This document shows positions 38,353 through 47,437 of a stretch of 64,000 bases of DNA, in pieces. The stretch is from Caulobacteraceae bacterium. GTDB taxonomy: Bacteria; Pseudomonadota; Alphaproteobacteria; Caulobacterales; Aquidulcibacteraceae. Location: positions 62,001-126,000 of the forward strand of contig JADJCG010000013.1 in the NCBI GenBank assembly GCA_016703335.1, read 5' to 3'. The position numbers and the translations under genes are program-made. The notes under the pieces are model-generated. The model worked only from the letters and a program-made list of their open reading frames with translations. It was not told the DNA's origin and did no database searches. Within the stretch, counting starts at the first letter, position 1, and every line of letters starts with the position of its first letter.

Positions 38353-39383
38353 GGCGCGCCCTCGACTGGAAATCCCTTTTCGCGCCAAGATTTCATACCG
38401 CCATCGAGCGCCAGCACGCGCGTAAAGCCCATCCGCCGCAGCGTCGCCGCCGCCAGCGTCGAGATTTTCCCGACCTCGCAATACGTCACGATCCGGACCG
38501 TCGGGTCGGGGAATGCGTCGTTGACCCGAAGCTCCAGCTGCCCCCGTGAGAGATGCTTCGCGTGAGGAATGTGGCCCGCGTCGAACTGGTCTTTCTCACG
38601 AACGTCGAGCACGATGAAATCGTTGACGCTTTTGTCGAGGCGGTTCTTCACTTCATCCATCGAGATAAATGGCACTTCCGCCGCCGCTTCACTTAACAGC
38701 TGCGCCACGCTGGTGCCGCCGCTCATGTTGACGCGCAGCGCTTCAGTCAAATGTTCAGGCATTGACGGCGAATGCGCCTGCATCATCGCCACAAACTCTG
38801 CGCGCTCTTTCTTCTGCAGGCGCGGGTTTGAGCGCTTCTCTTCTTCCAGCGTCGAGCAGGTGTGCCCCTTGTAATCGTGCGCGGGATAGATCCGTAGACC
38901 TTGGTCCAGCTTCAGCAGCTTGTTGAAGAGGCTGTCGTAGAGTTGACCCGGGTCGCCGCTGGGCAAATCCGTCCGCCCCGTCGCGCCGATCAGCAGCGTA
39001 TCGCCGGTGAACACCCGATCGCTCATCACCAAGCAGATCGCATCGCGCGTATGGCCCGGCGTCGCCATCACCGAAAGCCGCAGATTGCCGACTTTGATCA
39101 CATCACCTTCGTCCACGCGCATCGTCACATACGGGGAGGGCGAGGTCTGATGCGCCACCACCGGCGCGCCGACCAATTGGGCCAACTGCTTGCTGCCGCT
39201 GAAATGGTCCGCGTGCGTGTGCGTATCGATCACGTAACGGATACGCGCGCCGTACTGCGTCGCCAGCGCCTGATAGCGCGCCAGCTGCCGCACTTCCGGA
39301 TCGATCACCGCAGCCGTACACGTCTCGCCGCAGGCGATAAAATACGACTGACACCCGCCCGTGGCGATCTGCTCGAAAATCAT
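38343..39383 (-). CDS. Persulfide dioxygenase-like metallo-beta-lactamase fused to rhodanese
   Basis: 346 residues. The N-terminal MBL domain (about 1-235) is ETHE1-like: YVIDTHTHADHFSG, ATPGHTRDAICL, FTGDTLLIGATGRTDLPSGD and YPAHDYKG provide the iron ligands. The C-terminal rhodanese (about 245-346) has the active-site loop TYCEVGKIST. ETHE1-type enzymes oxidise glutathione persulfide to sulfite, and the rhodanese domain handles sulfane sulfur. The start ATG follows TGAGGAG. It lies downstream of a 1-Cys peroxiredoxin on the same strand. Confidence 0.88.
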   Translation of the reverse strand: MIFEQIATGGCQSYFIACGETCTAAVIDPEVRQLARYQALATQYGARIRYVIDTHTHADHFSGSKQLAQLVGAPVVAHQTSPSPYVTMRVDEGDVIKVGNLRLSVMATPGHTRDAICLVMSDRVFTGDTLLIGATGRTDLPSGDPGQLYDSLFNKLLKLDQGLRIYPAHDYKGHTCSTLEEEKRSNPRLQKKERAEFVAMMQAHSPSMPEHLTEALRVNMSGGTSVAQLLSEAAAEVPFISMDEVKNRLDKSVNDFIVLDVREKDQFDAGHIPHAKHLSRGQLELRVNDAFPDPTVRIVTYCEVGKISTLAAATLRRMGFTRVLALDGGMKSWREKGFPVEGAPQA

Positions 39384-39411
39384 GGCGTCTCCTCACATGG
39401 AGACTCCTACA

Positions 39412-39436
39412 CCTCCCTGCTTATCGCAAGGGGAGG
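39412..39436. repeat. Hairpin between peroxiredoxin and persulfide dioxygenase genes
   Basis: CCTCCC-TGC and GCA-AGGGGAGG pair with a small bulge around TTATC. It resembles a single decayed arm of the palindromic elements seen at 31463 and 54301. It could equally act as a transcription attenuator in the 78-base gap of the leftward gene pair. Confidence 0.4.
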
Positions 39437-39461
39437 CATCCCAAGCAGTGCACCGGTTCGG

Positions 39462-40136
39462 CTAGTCTTCGCGCGGCGCCTTCGGCTGCGGCACGATCCG
39501 GAGGTACGATTTCAGCGTCTTCCAACCCGCCGGGAACAGCTTCTTGGCGTCATCGTCCGACACCGCCGGGACGATGATCACGTCCTCGCCGTTCTTCCAG
39601 TTGGCTGGCGTGGCGACCTTGTGATTGGCGGTAAGCTGGATTGAATCGATGAGCCGCAGCACTTCATCGAAATTGCGGCCCGACGACATCGGATAATAGA
39701 GCGTCGCCTTGATCGTCTTGTCCGGCGCGATGATGAACACCGTGCGCACCGTCGCGTTCGTCGCTGCCGTACGCCCGTCGCTGCTATTGCCCGCATCGCC
39801 CGGCAGCATGCCGTAGAGCTTCGCCACCGCGAGATCGCTGTCGCCAATCATTGGATACTGCACGTCGCCGCCGGTGACTTCCTTGATGTCGCCACGCCAG
39901 CGTTCGTGATCGGCAACCGGATCAACCGAAAGCCCGATGATCTTCACGTTCCGCTTCTTGAACTCCGGCTCAAGCTTCGCGAGCGAGCCCAGCTCGGTGG
40001 TGCAGACCGGCGTGAAGTCCTTCGGGTGCGAGAACAGCACCGCGTAGCTATCGCCGATCCACTCGTGAAACTTGATCCGGCCCTGCGTCGTCTCGGCTTC
40101 GAAATCCGGCGCTTTGTCGTTGATGCGTAGAGCCAT
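39462..40136 (-). CDS. 1-Cys peroxiredoxin (Prx6 type)
   Basis: 224 residues. The peroxidatic cysteine is Cys45 in FTPVCTTELG, preceded by YAVLFSHPKD. The C-terminal extension of about 55 residues (PANWKNGEDVIIVPAVSDDD, then FPAGWKTLKSYLR) marks the Prx6/1-Cys subgroup; the tail has no second conserved cysteine. Reduces peroxides. With the downstream persulfide dioxygenase it suggests a small thiol and peroxide defence locus. Confidence 0.92.
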   Translation of the reverse strand: MALRINDKAPDFEAETTQGRIKFHEWIGDSYAVLFSHPKDFTPVCTTELGSLAKLEPEFKKRNVKIIGLSVDPVADHERWRGDIKEVTGGDVQYPMIGDSDLAVAKLYGMLPGDAGNSSDGRTAATNATVRTVFIIAPDKTIKATLYYPMSSGRNFDEVLRLIDSIQLTANHKVATPANWKNGEDVIIVPAVSDDDAKKLFPAGWKTLKSYLRIVPQPKAPRED

Positions 40137-40277
40137 GGGGGCCTCCTGAACCGGATCGCGCGGGGAGGAGCGAACCGGGGTCGAAATGGGACATTGGGAG
40201 CGGCCCGCGCTTTGGCAAGCCGCACTTAACGTAATGCGCGCATCAGACTAGGGAGTGGTGGCGAAGCGGAGGCGGGT

Positions 40278-41162
40278 GTGAAGGGTATTGTGAACTGGTT
40301 CGGCGCAAACCCGCTTCGGCCGGCGATCTTGTCCATCTTCGCGATACTCGCGATCGGCTCGCTCGCGAACATGCTGAGCCCGCCGCGGATGGACCGGAAT
40401 TGGTACCCCTACCTGTCGCACACGCCACAGGTTGAAATCACCGAAACCAGCTTCACCGTCTCACCGGTCAGCGATTGGAGCTATGAGTTCGATCGCGAAA
40501 CCGACACTACGTATCAGCCGTCGGCGTCCTACAATTTCGATGAACTCCGCCGCGTCTGGTTCATGCTTGAGCCGCAGCCCGGCTCACAACTCGCCGCGCA
40601 CACATTGCTGCTTTTCGAATTCAGCGACGATCGCATCCTCGGCCTCACCATCGAAGCCCGCCGCGAGCAGGGCGAGGAATACTCAGCCTTCCACGGCCAG
40701 TTCAACGCCTTCGAGCTCATCTACATCTGGGCAACCGCGCGCGATCTTCTCGTCCGCAGCGCCACAATGCTGGATCACGAAGTCTTCGTGTACCCCGTCG
40801 ATATCACCGAAGCGCAAAGCCGCACGTTGCTCGTGCATTTGCTCGAACGTTCGCAGTCGCTGTCGCACACGCCGCGCTACTACAACACGGTGATGTCCAA
40901 CTGCACCAACGAGCTCGCCAAAGCCGCAGGCTTCCATTGGGCGCCCGCATACATCCTGACCGGCCGCTCCGACGAATACCTCTACCGCCGCGGCATCCTC
41001 CCCTAGGCGCCAGCTTCGAAGAAGCGCACGCGCGTCTCCGACATGACCACGTTCATCCAAGCGCTAAACCAAGCCCCGCACGCGAACTTCGATCGCGAAT
41101 TGCTGGCAGAGCTGCGGCGCAGGAATGATGGCTCGTACGCGCCGCCTAGCGAGAGGCCTTAA
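40278..41162 (+). CDS. DUF4105/Lnb-N-like membrane protein, 3' end disrupted
   Basis: A membrane helix at about 12-32 is followed by the DUF4105 domain: SWSYEFDRETDTTY-like strands, the FEFSDDRILGLTIEARRE core, and YYNTVMSNCTNELAKAAG with conserved Asn-Cys-Thr. A stop occurs at 41004 after RRGILP, but family-like sequence continues (GASFEEAHAR in one frame, VSDMTTFIQALNQ to the TAA at 41160 in the original frame). Two compensating indels would join them. The domain occurs in periplasmic proteins and has been proposed to be a papain-like hydrolase. Function here unknown. Confidence 0.7.
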
Positions 41163-41905
41163 GTAGCGCTTCGCGTTCGGCCGACGTAATCGCACGCCAT
41201 CTACCTTCAGGCAGGTCACCCAACCACATCGGCCCAATCCGCACGCGCAGCAGGTCGACAACCTCTAGCTCAACCAGCTCACACATCCGCCGGATCTGCC
41301 GCTTCTTGCCTTCATTCAAAATGAAACGAATGCGCCACGGTTCAACCACATCGATCTTTGCCGGCTTCAGCTTCTTGCCATCCAGCTCTAATCCATGGCG
41401 CAGCCAGTCGAGCTTGCGATCATTGATCTGCCCGCGCACGCCGACGAGATATTCCTTGTCGACATTCGACTCCGCACCAATGACCGCCTTGGCGAGCACG
41501 CCATCTTCGCTGAGCAACAACAAGCCGCGTGAGTCCTGATCCAGTCGTCCCAGAGGGGCCAAACTCGTCCGTGACGTTGGCATCACGTCAGTGCGGCCCA
41601 CTCAAGTTGGCAGGTGTCACAAGCGTGCTGCGGGCACCTGACCGGCTCCGGGCTGCGCCGATACAAAACCCAACCGGCTTGTTGATCGCATGCTGATCCG
41701 TGGCGCCACGCGTCCGTCGGCAAGGTTCGATCGTCTGGCCAGGCTCAATCTTGCGCCCCGGATCTTCAACAATAGCGCCGTCAATCCGCACCAGGCCGTT
41801 GGCGATCATCTCCTCGGCTTCGCGCCGCGAGCACACACCTTCGCCAGCGAGCCATTTATTGACCCGCTGCGGTTCCGCACCCTCATAGATTTTGCGCCAC
41901 GCCAT
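41146..41905 (-). CDS. RsuA/RluB-family rRNA pseudouridine synthase (frameshifted)
   Basis: The N-terminal S4 domain has RVNKWLAGEGVCSRREAEEMI. After INKPVGF the frame breaks at several points (about 41590-41730). The catalytic GRLDQDSRGLLLLSEDG is intact, followed by KEYLVGVRGQI and NEGKKRQIRRMCELVELEV. The family makes one pseudouridine in 16S or 23S rRNA; which one cannot be told. Its stop overlaps the end of the convergent DUF4105 gene. Confidence 0.8.
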
Positions 41906-41914
41906 CGGCGCTTG

Positions 41915-43351
41915 TTACCCGCAGGAGTAACTCACCTGCAATGCGCGCAGACGCCCAACCGCACGTGGCTGGATCTGATGCTCGTCGGTCATGCACGCCA
42001 ATTGGCGATAAAGCTCGATCGACCGCGCTCGCTCCTCTGGCGAACCATCGCGCAGCAAATCCGCCAGGTTCGACATCGAGGGCGCGTGGTTCTGCCGCGC
42101 TGCGCGCTCATAAAGCGCCTTCGCTTCGGCCACGTTACGAGGCGCACCGATGCCATCGCGATAAAGCGTCGCCAGCATATGGAGGGCCTCCGGTTGATTG
42201 GCCTCCGCCGCGCGCTGCAAGAAGGGTAGCGCCGCTGTCGGATCCTGCGGTCCAGCCGGACTATCGCGCAGCCAGCGCGCGTAGAAGAACTGCGCCCGAG
42301 GATCCCCGCGCTCGGCTGCCGCGAGCCACAAGCGCCCGGCCTCAGCCTGCGAAGTCCGATCACCCCGGCAAGCTCGCCGCGTAGTCAATCTGCGCCGCGG
42401 TGAACCCGGCATCCGCCGCCTGACGCAACCGCGCATTCGCCGTCGCATCGTCAATGCCAGCATGAGGCGCCGTCCGCCGCAGTTGCCACGAAAGATAAAG
42501 CGCCGCCGCATTGTTCTGCGCCGAAGCCAAGTCGCACTGCTCGCGTGCCGCTGTCGGACTGGGCAGCAAACCGCCTGCGCCGGCCATATGACCCAGGCAC
42601 GCCAACGTTTGCGCATCTGCGTCGCCTGCCGCCGCGCGCGTTTCTATCTGCGAGGCCATTGCCTCATCAATCCGCGCCGCTACCTCGCGCCACGGCGTCC
42701 GCTCAAGCGCCGCAGAAGTCAGTATCGGAGCAGGGGTGATTGTCGGGGTCGCCGCTGCTTGCGCTTGGGGCGTCGAGATTTGGAACGACGCCATCGTCAG
42801 CTCGCCGGAGCGCACCAAATTGATCACGCGCCCCGCGCCGAACCCCACCACAAACAGCGCCGCAACCGCCGCCGCGAACACGCCCAGCGTCTTCAGCTGC
42901 TTCTCGCCGCCAGTCTCGCGCCGTTTCAAAAGCGCTGATCGCGTTACCGCGAGCACACTCGGCAAAGCCGCAACATTCGCTTTAGTCGGCGAGAGCTTAT
43001 CGATTTCAGCGATCAGCGCCTCAAACCGCACCTTAAACGCCGTCCGGTCCCGCAATGCCAAATCGACACGCGGCGCAGCTCGAACGGCGCCGGCGTCGCG
43101 TCCGCCACCAATTCCGCGCTCACCAGCTTCTTCCGCTCGTGCGCGAGAGCCGCGAGCATCGCGAGTTCGGCCGTCGGCGCGCCGCGCGACCACAGGCCGA
43201 TGACGCACTTCGCATCATCCACAAGCTTTGCGATCTCAGAGTCCGAGGGCGCGACCGCCGCAGCGTCATAGCCCAAACTCTTCAAAGCCTGCGCAAGCCC
43301 ACCCGCCTGTCCGTCGGCATCGGGCGCCGCAGCAATGAAAACCTCGGCCAT
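41915..43351 (-). CDS. TIR-like domain / Sel1-repeat membrane protein (frameshifted)
   Basis: N-terminal ~95 residues resemble a TIR or TIR-like fold (AEVFIAAAPDADG; ALKSLGYDAAAV; DDAKCVIGLWSRGAPTAEL). After a shift near 43065 come a charged helix and one membrane helix (about 145-165; LGVFAAAVAALFVVGFG). A Pro/Ala linker follows, and then Sel1-like repeats (LAAAERGDPRAQFFYARWL; LQRAAEANQPEALHMLATLYRDG; YERAARQNHAPSMSNLADLL). A second shift lies near 42365. Joined length about 478 residues. TIR domains can be NAD-degrading effectors or adaptors; I do not see a clear catalytic Glu motif. No defence-gene partners are nearby. Confidence 0.65.
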
Positions 43352-43520
43352 TCGTCTCCCACCTCAACTAGTGTTGAACCGAAGCGGGGGTGGCAGCGTC
43401 AAGCGCCGTCACGGAACATTGCTGCGACTTAAGTTCGGGTGACGGGTTTGTGAGGAAATTCTCGACGCGGTGTCGGGAAGGCGGGTAGGCGTTCGTCCTC
43501 CCATTATGAGGCTCTATCCG

Positions 43521-43892
43521 ATGCTCTACGCCGTCCTTTGCTACAACGATGGGGCGACCGTGTTCTCCTGGACCAAGGAGGAGGATGACGCCGTTATGGG
43601 CCGGCTCAGTGTCGTCCACGAAAAGTGGGAGAAGGCCGGCAAGCTGAAGCCCTCTCTGCGCCTCTTGCCGACCTCCGCCGCCACCACGCTCCGCAAAAAG
43701 GACAACGAAGTCCTCGACGGCCCTTACGCCGAGACGAAGGAGCAGCTCCTCGGCTTCTACATCATTGAAGTCGATAATCTGGAAGAGGGCCTCGTTTTCA
43801 CACGCGAGCTCGCAGTGGCGAACCCCGGCGGCGCCTACGAACTGCGCCCGATCATGCTCTACAATCCGGGTTCACCCGTAGAGGCGCGCTGA
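43521..43892 (+). CDS. YCII/DGPF-domain protein paired with ECF sigma factor
   Basis: About 123 residues. DGPYAETKEQLLGFYIIEVD is the DGPF signature. The start MLYAVLCYND at 43521 is preceded by GAGG; an earlier in-frame ATG at 43506 is possible. It lies one base before the sigma gene. This pairing is characteristic of ECF42-type loci, where the DGPF protein is co-expressed with the sigma factor. Confidence 0.88.
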   Translation: MLYAVLCYNDGATVFSWTKEEDDAVMGRLSVVHEKWEKAGKLKPSLRLLPTSAATTLRKKDNEVLDGPYAETKEQLLGFYIIEVDNLEEGLVFTRELAVANPGGAYELRPIMLYNPGSPVEAR

Positions 43893-43893
43893 C

Positions 43894-45134
43894 GTGACTG
43901 ACCTCGCCTGGATCGACGCTGCGCTCGTCAGCGCGCGGCCCCAGGCGGTCGCGGCGCTGCTCCGCTATTTCCGTGATCTCGATCTCGCCGAAGAGGCCTA
44001 CCAAGACGCCTGCCTGCGCGCGTTGAAGAACTGGCCCAAAAACGGCCCGCCGCGCGATGCAGCCGCCTGGCTCATTATGGTCGGCCGCAACGCCGCTATC
44101 GACGTCACCCGACGCCGCGCCAAACAAACTGAACTGCCGGACGAAGATCAGATCTCGGATTTAAGCGACGTTGAAACCGAGGTCGCACAACGCCTCGATG
44201 AAGCCGATTATCGCGATGACGTTCTGCGGCTGCTCTTCATTTGCTGCCACCCCGACATCCCGCCGACCCAGCAAGTCGCGCTCGCACTCCGTATCGTCTC
44301 TGGTCTCACACTGCCGCAAATCGCAAAGGCGTTTCTCGTCGGCGAAAGCGCGATGGAACAGCGCATCACGCGCGCCAAAGCGAAAGTCGCAGGCGCTGGC
44401 GTGCCTTTTGAAGCGCCCAACGCAGTTGATCGCGCCGAGCGTTTGGCCTCGGTCGCGGCCATGGTCTATCTCGTCTTCAACGAGGGCTATTCCGCCGCCG
44501 ATCCCGCCAGCGACCGAGCCTCACTCTGCGATGAGGCCATTCGCCTCGCACGCCTGTTGCTGCGCATGTATCCAAGCGAGCCGGAGATCATGGGCTTGCT
44601 CGCGCTCATGCTGCTCCAACACTCCCGCATCGCTGCGCGCTTCGACGCCGACAGCAACGCCATCCTGCTCGAACACCAAGACCGCAAAAAATGGAAGCGC
44701 CCGCTTATCCAAGAGGGGCTAGCGCTCATCGATAAGGCGATCCGACAGCGCACACCTGGCCCATACCAAATTCAAGCGGCGATCGCTGGTCTTCACGCCC
44801 GCGCCGAAACGCCTGATGAAACCGATTGGGCCGAGATTGATGGCCTCTACCAAGCGCTCGAACGCCACACGCCATCGCCCGTCATTACGCTCAATCGTTC
44901 TGTCGCTGTCGCCAAACTCCACGGCCCCCACAAGCCGCGCTCGATCTCATCGCACCGCTTGAAGATCGCCTTAGCGGCTACTTCTATTTCCACGGCGCGC
45001 GCGGCGCTTTCTTGATGCAACTCAACAAAAACGCCGAAGCCCGCGAAGCTTTCAACAAAGCCATCGCGCTCGCTAACAGCCCCGCTGAAGCCGCACACAT
45101 CCGGCAGCATTTGGATAATCTTGCGCGCTCTTGA
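43894..45134 (+). CDS. ECF sigma factor, ECF42-like with C-terminal extension (frameshifted)
   Basis: Sigma region 2 (RYFRDLDLAEEAYQDACLRAL, then WLIMVGRNAAIDVTRRR) and region 4 (LTLPQIAKAFLVGESAMEQRI) are followed by a long C-terminal extension (about 180-413) with helical TPR-like repeats, e.g. YLVFNEGYSAADPASDRASL. A shift near 44930 separates LHGPH from the family end, FYFHGARGAFLMQLNKNAE onward; restoring the frame takes the stop to 45132. ECF42 proteins lack an anti-sigma factor, and the extension is needed for activity in studied cases. Target promoters unknown. Confidence 0.85.
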
Positions 45135-45429
45135 GCCGTCGGCCTTCGCTTGAGGGCCAAGAATATCCAAACGGCGGTATCATCCTCGCCCTCGAGCCCA
45201 ACAAGCGCATCGTCACCACCGATGCGATCAACCCGACCACGTACGAGCCTGCCGGCCCGTTCATGGTAGCCGAAGTCACCTTCGAAGATATCGGCAAAGG
45301 CAAGACTAAATACCGCGCCGTCGCCCGCCATTGGACCGAAGAGACGAAAGAGCAGCACAAACAGATGGGCTTCCACGAAGGCTGGGGCAAACCGCGCGCC
45401 AGCTTGAAGCCTTGGCGAAAACGATCTAA
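45135..45429 (+). pseudogene. SRPBCC/AHSA1-like gene, 5' part missing
   Basis: EGQEYPNGGIILALEPNKRIV, then AGPFMVAEVTFEDIGKGKTKY and HWTEETKEQHKQMGFHEGWG are the C-terminal two thirds of an AHSA1-type protein. The end TARQLEALAKTI lies one frame off (shift near 45400). The first 50-60 residues with the start codon are absent: similarity starts directly at the sigma gene's stop. Either a deletion in the genome or a collapsed stretch in assembly. Confidence 0.65.
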
Positions 45430-45575
45430 CGCACAAGCAGGCGCCGCTGTTCGCATGCCACGCGAGCAGCGGCTGCGGCCCACGTGGCCGAACAGGCTTT
45501 TGTCCTTGCCGCGACCTCTCACGCAGCGATAAACGAACCGGGAACAGATACGCGCTCTGCGCGCCCGGACCATCG

Positions 45576-47437
45576 ATGCGACTGCAAGCCAGATTTATCC
45601 AATTGCCACTGAAGTACGATGCTGAGCGCCTCGCAAAGGAAGTGCTCGCGTTCAGCGAAGATTGCTGGCTGCCGCACCCGCAGCGTTTCGAAGGCAACGA
45701 CTTTCTGCCCCTCATCTCCGTCAACGGTGAAGCCGCGAACGAATCCTTCACCGGTCAAATGGCGCCGACCGAGTATCTGAAAAAATGTCCGCACCTGATC
45801 GAAGTGCTCGCCAGCTTCGGCGCATCGCTCGGCCGCACGCGGCTGATGCGTCTTTCCGGCGGCGCTGAAGTCACGCCACACGTCGATATCCACTATTACT
45901 GGCGCGACCGCATGCGCATCCACGTACCGATCGTGACGCAGCCCACGGTCACGTTCCAATGCGGCGGTCTCACCGTGAACATGGCCGAAGGCGAGTGCTG
46001 GATCTTCGATACGTTTTCGCGCCACCGCGTCGTCAACGATGCCGAGAAGAAGCGCATCCATCTCGTCGCTGACACGGTCGGCGGGGAGGGCTTCTTTACG
46101 CTCGCCGCAGGTGGCCGTTTGCCTGAGCAGCAACAACCCAACTGGCAGCCCCGAGCCTTTGAACCAACGGGGGCAACCATCGATCAGCTCGAGTACGAGC
46201 GCGAAAACATGCCGGTGGTGATGACGCCGTGGGAAATCCAAAACCACGTCGACTTCCTGTTCCGCGAAGCGCAGCAGAACCATCCGCAATTTCCGCACGT
46301 CGCGCACGCAGCCTCGCACTTCACGCATATCTGGCGCGCGTTGTGGTCCACCTACGGCGAATCCAAAGAAGGCTGGCCACGCTATCGCAAGGCACTCGAT
46401 CAGTTCTTTGGTCAAATCCGGGCCGCCCGCGCCAACGAGATAAAACTGCGCAACGGTTCGGACTTGTTCGCGACGCTAACCGCTTTGGTCATCGCGCCAG
46501 CGCTCTCGGATCAGCGCAACGATACATCAGGCGAAACGCGTCCCGATGTTGCGCCTCAGCTTGCCGCTGCGCCTAACATCAACACCGGCGCCGCCGATCC
46601 ACGCTTTGATCGGCCGATCTTCGTCGTCAATCCGCCGCGCTCGGGATCATCGCTTCTGTTCGAGACGCTGGCGCAGGCGCCGAACATCTACACTGTCGGC
46701 GGCGAGAGCCACGGCGTCATCGAAGGCATACGCGGCCTTGGCATCGCCGCCTCGGACTTCAATTCGAACGAACTCGACGCGCGTCACGCGCGCCCGGAAG
46801 TCGCGGCGATGTTGCGCGAGCGGTTCAGTCAACAGCTACGCGATCGCGACGGAGCGCCAGCGCCTGCGGGTCGCGTTCGCATTCTCGAAAAGACCCCGAA
46901 GAATGCGCTGCGCATTCCGTTCTTGGCGAAAGTCTTCCCGGAGGCGCGGTTCGTCTATCTTTACCGTGATCCACGCCAAGTTCTGTCGTCGATGATGGAG
47001 GGTTGGGAATCCGGTCGATTCGTCATGTATCGCGATCTACCCGGGTGGACTGGTGAGCGCCCTTGGTCGTTTTTGCTGACGCCAGGTTGGCGCGACCTCG
47101 ACGGCAAGCCGCTCAATCAGATCGTTGCTTCACAATGGGCAAGCTCAACCACGATCATGCTTGATGCTCTGGATGCGCTGCCCAAAGAGCGCTGGGTGAG
47201 TGCGCGTTACGATGCGTTGCTCGCGGACCCAAACGCGGAGATCGCACGGCTGTGTGCGGCGAACGAACTTGAATGGGATCGTCATCTTGAGGAAAAGTTG
47301 CCGCTCGCGCGGCACACAGTTTCAATCCCGATAATAACAAATGGCGCGCCCGCGCCGACGATATTGATGCTGTGTGGTCTTCAATCGCTGCAGTCGCTGA
47401 ACGCGCTGAGCGCGCAGCGGCCCGCCAAATCCAATGA
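45576..47437 (+). CDS. Aspartyl/asparaginyl hydroxylase-like domain fused to sulfotransferase (3' frameshift)
   Basis: About 620 residues. The N-terminal domain (about 1-200) is a Fe(II)/2OG aspartyl/asparaginyl beta-hydroxylase-type cupin: His102 and Asp104 in TPHVDIHYYW, and His150 in FSRHRVVND. After a helical linker comes a sulfotransferase domain (about 345-600) with the PAPS 5'-phosphosulfate loop FVVNPPRSGSSLLFETL near 352 and a 3'-phosphate-type YRDPRQVLSSMMEGWESG. A shift near 47325 should lead from ARHTVS into NPDNNKWRARADDIDAVWSS and a TGA at 47435 overlapping the next gene's ATG. It could hydroxylate and sulfate the same substrate. First gene of a three-gene operon. Confidence 0.8.

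Noticed and set aside
45120..45570. A separate new gene from 45131 into 45532
   Set aside because: Only the AHSA1-like part has coding character. The later frame is an out-of-phase tail of it plus intergenic sequence.
45519..46415. 298-residue minus-strand frame opposite the hydroxylase domain
   Set aside because: Antisense to a domain with complete metal ligands; no family resemblance.
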